This document shows, piece after piece, positions 62,350 to 64,000 of a DNA stretch of 64,000 nucleotides. The notes under the pieces were generated by a model. The model worked only from the letters and a program-made list of their open reading frames with translations. It was not told the origin of the DNA and ran no database searches. The stretch is from Plantactinospora sp. KBS50 (GTDB taxonomy: Bacteria; Actinomycetota; Actinomycetes; Mycobacteriales; Micromonosporaceae), in contig NZ_CP022961.1 of assembly GCF_002285795.1 (NCBI RefSeq), positions 1,426,001 through 1,490,000 of the forward strand. The letters are read 5' to 3'. Each line of letters starts with the position of its first letter. The first letter of the stretch is position 1. The position numbers and the translations under genes were made by a program.

Positions 62350-62841
62350 CCGTACGCGGTGGTCGCCGCCGGGCTCGGCGCCTTCGAGGGGCCGTTGCAC
62401 GGCGCCGCCGCGAGCCGGGCGTACCGGCTGGTGGGTCAGGCCGTCGAGACCGGCGACCCGGTCGCGGTGTACGCGGAGTCGCTGCGCACCGGCGGCCCGG
62501 ACGAGGCGATGGTGCACCGGCCGCACCCGCTGTACCCGTCCGGCGACGTGCGGGCCGCGGCCCTGCTGGACCTGTTGGCGGCGATGCCCACCGAGCCGCG
62601 GGTCCGGGCGGCGGTGGACGGCCTGCTGGCGGTGATCCGGCAGCACTCGTCCCGCCACCCCACCGTGGAGTTCGCGCTGGCCGCGCTCGCGCACGCGGGT
62701 GGGATGATCCCGGACGCCGGCGAGGCCGTCTTCGCGATCGCCCGGACCGCCGGGTGGATCGCGCACGCGATGGAGGAGTACCGGGAGGCGGGGTTGCGGT
62801 TCCGGTTTCGCGGCACCTACACGGGGGCGCGGCCCAGGTGA
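62335..62841 (+). pseudogene. C-terminal half of a second citrate synthase, 5' end missing
   Basis: The frame holds 168 residues of citrate synthase from STRAHPYAVVAAGLGAFEGPLHGAA to the C-terminus. HRPHPLYPSGDVRAA corresponds to the GxGHPLYP-GDPR region, and PTVEFALAALAHAGGMIPDAGEAVFAIARTAGWIAHAMEEY is the conserved C-terminal core; the catalytic Asp of NVDF is Glu here. Roughly the first 180-200 residues, and any N-terminal helix-turn-helix, are missing. Upstream in this frame is only antisense of the other citrate synthase. A likely non-functional remnant, or the effect of a misassembly. Confidence 0.75.
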
Positions 62842-63017
62842 GCGCCGATCCGGATCACCGACGAGCCTTGCGGGCGGTTACGCAGGTTCGATAGCGTATT
62901 GACGAGGTTACCCGATGAGCTTCCCGGCGCAGGGCTCGTCTTCGGGTGACGAGGCGCGGCGTCGCATCGGGTGACTGGCTCCACCCCCGACGAGCGTGAG
63001 ATATGCGCATACGTCGA

Positions 63018-63061
63018 TGATCGGCCCTCACGATCGTTGCCGAGGCCGTGAGGGCCGATCA
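63018..63061. terminator. Hairpin terminator upstream of the ApbE gene end
   Basis: A perfect 15-bp stem (63018-63032 with 63047-63061) with a 14-nt loop lies between the convergent citrate synthase remnant and ApbE-like gene, about 20 bp beyond the latter's stop. Confidence 0.75.
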
Positions 63062-63081
63062 ACGGGCGGGGTGCGCCGGCC

Positions 63082-63924
63082 TCAGTCCGCCGCGAACAGC
63101 GCGCGGTAGCCGTCGGTGGTGGGAAACCAGTCGTAGCCGGCCGGCCCGGCCGCGAACAGCGCGGTGGCGTAACCGTCCGCAACGGACAGTTGTGGTCCGA
63201 GCACGGTCGCCGCGGTGAGGTGGTGCACCGGCGCCCCGGTGTGCGGGTCGACGACGTGGTTGCGCCGCCCGCCGACTCCGGAGGTACCCACCGCCCCGGC
63301 GGTCATCTCCAGCACCAGTGGCGGCCGGCGGCGGTCCCGGGTCGGGTCGTGCACCGCAATGCGCCACGGCCCGCCGTGCGGCGCGTGACCGCGTACCAGC
63401 AGGTCGGCGCCGCTCTGCACGGCGTAGTCGGAGATGCCCGCGGCGCGCAGCCGGGCGGCGGCCCGGTCGACGGCCCAGCCGATGAGCGGGCCGCCGGGGT
63501 CGAAGCCGCCGGGCACCGCCCAGGCGTCGAACCAGCCGTCGGTGGCGGCCCGCATCGCGGCGCAGCGGTCCACGACGTCGGCCAGTGGCGGGTACGCGTC
63601 GGCGGCGATCTCGCCGCGGCGAAGCCGTGCCACCAGGCTGTCGGCGCGCAGCGGGCTGTAGGTGACGTCGATCGCCCGCAGTTCGGCGACCGCGTCGGCG
63701 ATGGCCTCGCTCAGGCCGCGCCGGCCCAGCCGGGCGGGTGCGTTGAGCACCAGCCGGAACTCGGCGGTGGAGGTCTGCACGGTGTGCCGGGCGACGATGC
63801 GGTTGGCCGGTGTCCCGGTGAACGGGCGCAGCGGTCCGCCGCCGTCCACCCCGAGCCGCAGATCCGGCGGCTCCACCCGGTCCAGCGTCGATCCGGCCGT
63901 TCGGCCGGCACGGTTTCCCATCAT
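63082..63924 (-). CDS. FAD:protein FMN transferase (ApbE family)
   Basis: Attaches FMN covalently to Thr or Ser of target proteins, using FAD. The 280-residue protein is on the short side. Seen: YSPLRADSLVARLRRGE (about 89-105), GWAVDRAAARL (about 153-163), QSGADLLVRG (about 171-180), VGTSGVG (about 212-218), HVVDPHTG (about 222-229) and VADGYATALFAAG (about 247-259), matching the ApbE motif series; Mg-site residues are Asp/Thr in the last segment. No signal peptide or lipobox is visible, so it may be cytoplasmic. The start is ATG 63924 or 63921, after AGGGGGG. A target flavoprotein is not in view. Confidence 0.82.
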   Translation of the reverse strand: MMGNRAGRTAGSTLDRVEPPDLRLGVDGGGPLRPFTGTPANRIVARHTVQTSTAEFRLVLNAPARLGRRGLSEAIADAVAELRAIDVTYSPLRADSLVARLRRGEIAADAYPPLADVVDRCAAMRAATDGWFDAWAVPGGFDPGGPLIGWAVDRAAARLRAAGISDYAVQSGADLLVRGHAPHGGPWRIAVHDPTRDRRRPPLVLEMTAGAVGTSGVGGRRNHVVDPHTGAPVHHLTAATVLGPQLSVADGYATALFAAGPAGYDWFPTTDGYRALFAAD

Positions 63925-64000
63925 CGTCTCGCCCCCCTGTGCGCAACGGAGATCACGCTAGGTGTTGAACATGTCGGAAGGTTGGATCGACGCTGTGAAT
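63925..64000. other. Right-edge sequence without a recognisable gene
   Basis: The last 76 bp are upstream of the ApbE-like gene and comparatively A+T-rich at the end, as expected for its promoter. No further gene can be supported. Confidence 0.4.

Overview
The window is about 73% G+C, uses GTG and ATG starts freely, has many ATGA/GTGA stop-start overlaps, and carries a gene set typical of filamentous actinobacteria. Gene content and wording of the proteins point to a member of the Micromonosporaceae (Micromonospora or a close relative). The order etfB-etfA, iscS-like, mnmA, metE-like, ligA, gatC-gatA-gatB, a glucose-dehydrogenase lipoprotein, ilvB-ilvN-ilvC and serA follows, with insertions, the order known around Rv3029c-Rv2996c in Mycobacterium tuberculosis. 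Most of the window is therefore conserved chromosomal core rather than a mobile island. I saw no rRNA, tRNA, IS element, phage or CRISPR array.

Layout. 1-9.9 kb: end of an unknown gene, divergent NagZ-like hexosaminidase and ROK regulator, an ABC ATPase, ribokinase, an AI-2E family exporter, a DUF6232-like membrane protein, an enoyl-CoA hydratase and an acetolactate-synthase-like TPP enzyme. 10-17.2 kb: a large membrane protein, an AfsR-type regulator and small membrane proteins (PLDc_N, two DUF202). 17.4-32.3 kb: electron-transfer flavoprotein, sulfur transfer to tRNA, DNA ligase, a GGDEF-EAL protein and the GatCAB amidotransferase. 32.4-39 kb: metallophosphoesterase, sugar-dehydrogenase lipoprotein, a possible ribbon-helix-helix autoregulator, a 2-hydroxyacid dehydrogenase, a PH-like protein and glyA behind a ZTP riboswitch. 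39-46.7 kb: a LacI-controlled sugar ABC importer with a GH2 beta-mannosidase. 46.7-50.8 kb: a DapA-family aldolase with a divergent LysR gene, then an ArsR-SulP operon. 50.8-61.2 kb: branched-chain amino acid and serine synthesis (ilvD, ilvBNC behind a leader-peptide attenuator, serA) with a second GGDEF-EAL protein. 61.2-64 kb: two citrate synthase remnants and an ApbE-like flavin transferase.

What stands out. (1) Single-base losses in G or C runs break ligA and gatA, probably also end ligA wrongly and displace the start of the first GGDEF-EAL gene. These genes are expected to be essential, so the assembly itself is suspect there. (2) Two divergent citrate synthase genes have both lost their 5' ends at one junction near 62,330, which looks like a deletion or a misjoin. 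(3) Good RNA-level regulation is visible: a ZTP (pfl) riboswitch before glyA, and a probably leaderless ilv leader peptide followed by a competing hairpin and a U-tract terminator. (4) Candidate new regulatory units include a tandem 8-bp operator before a ribbon-helix-helix-like protein and a 59-bp near-perfect palindrome between ilvC and serA.
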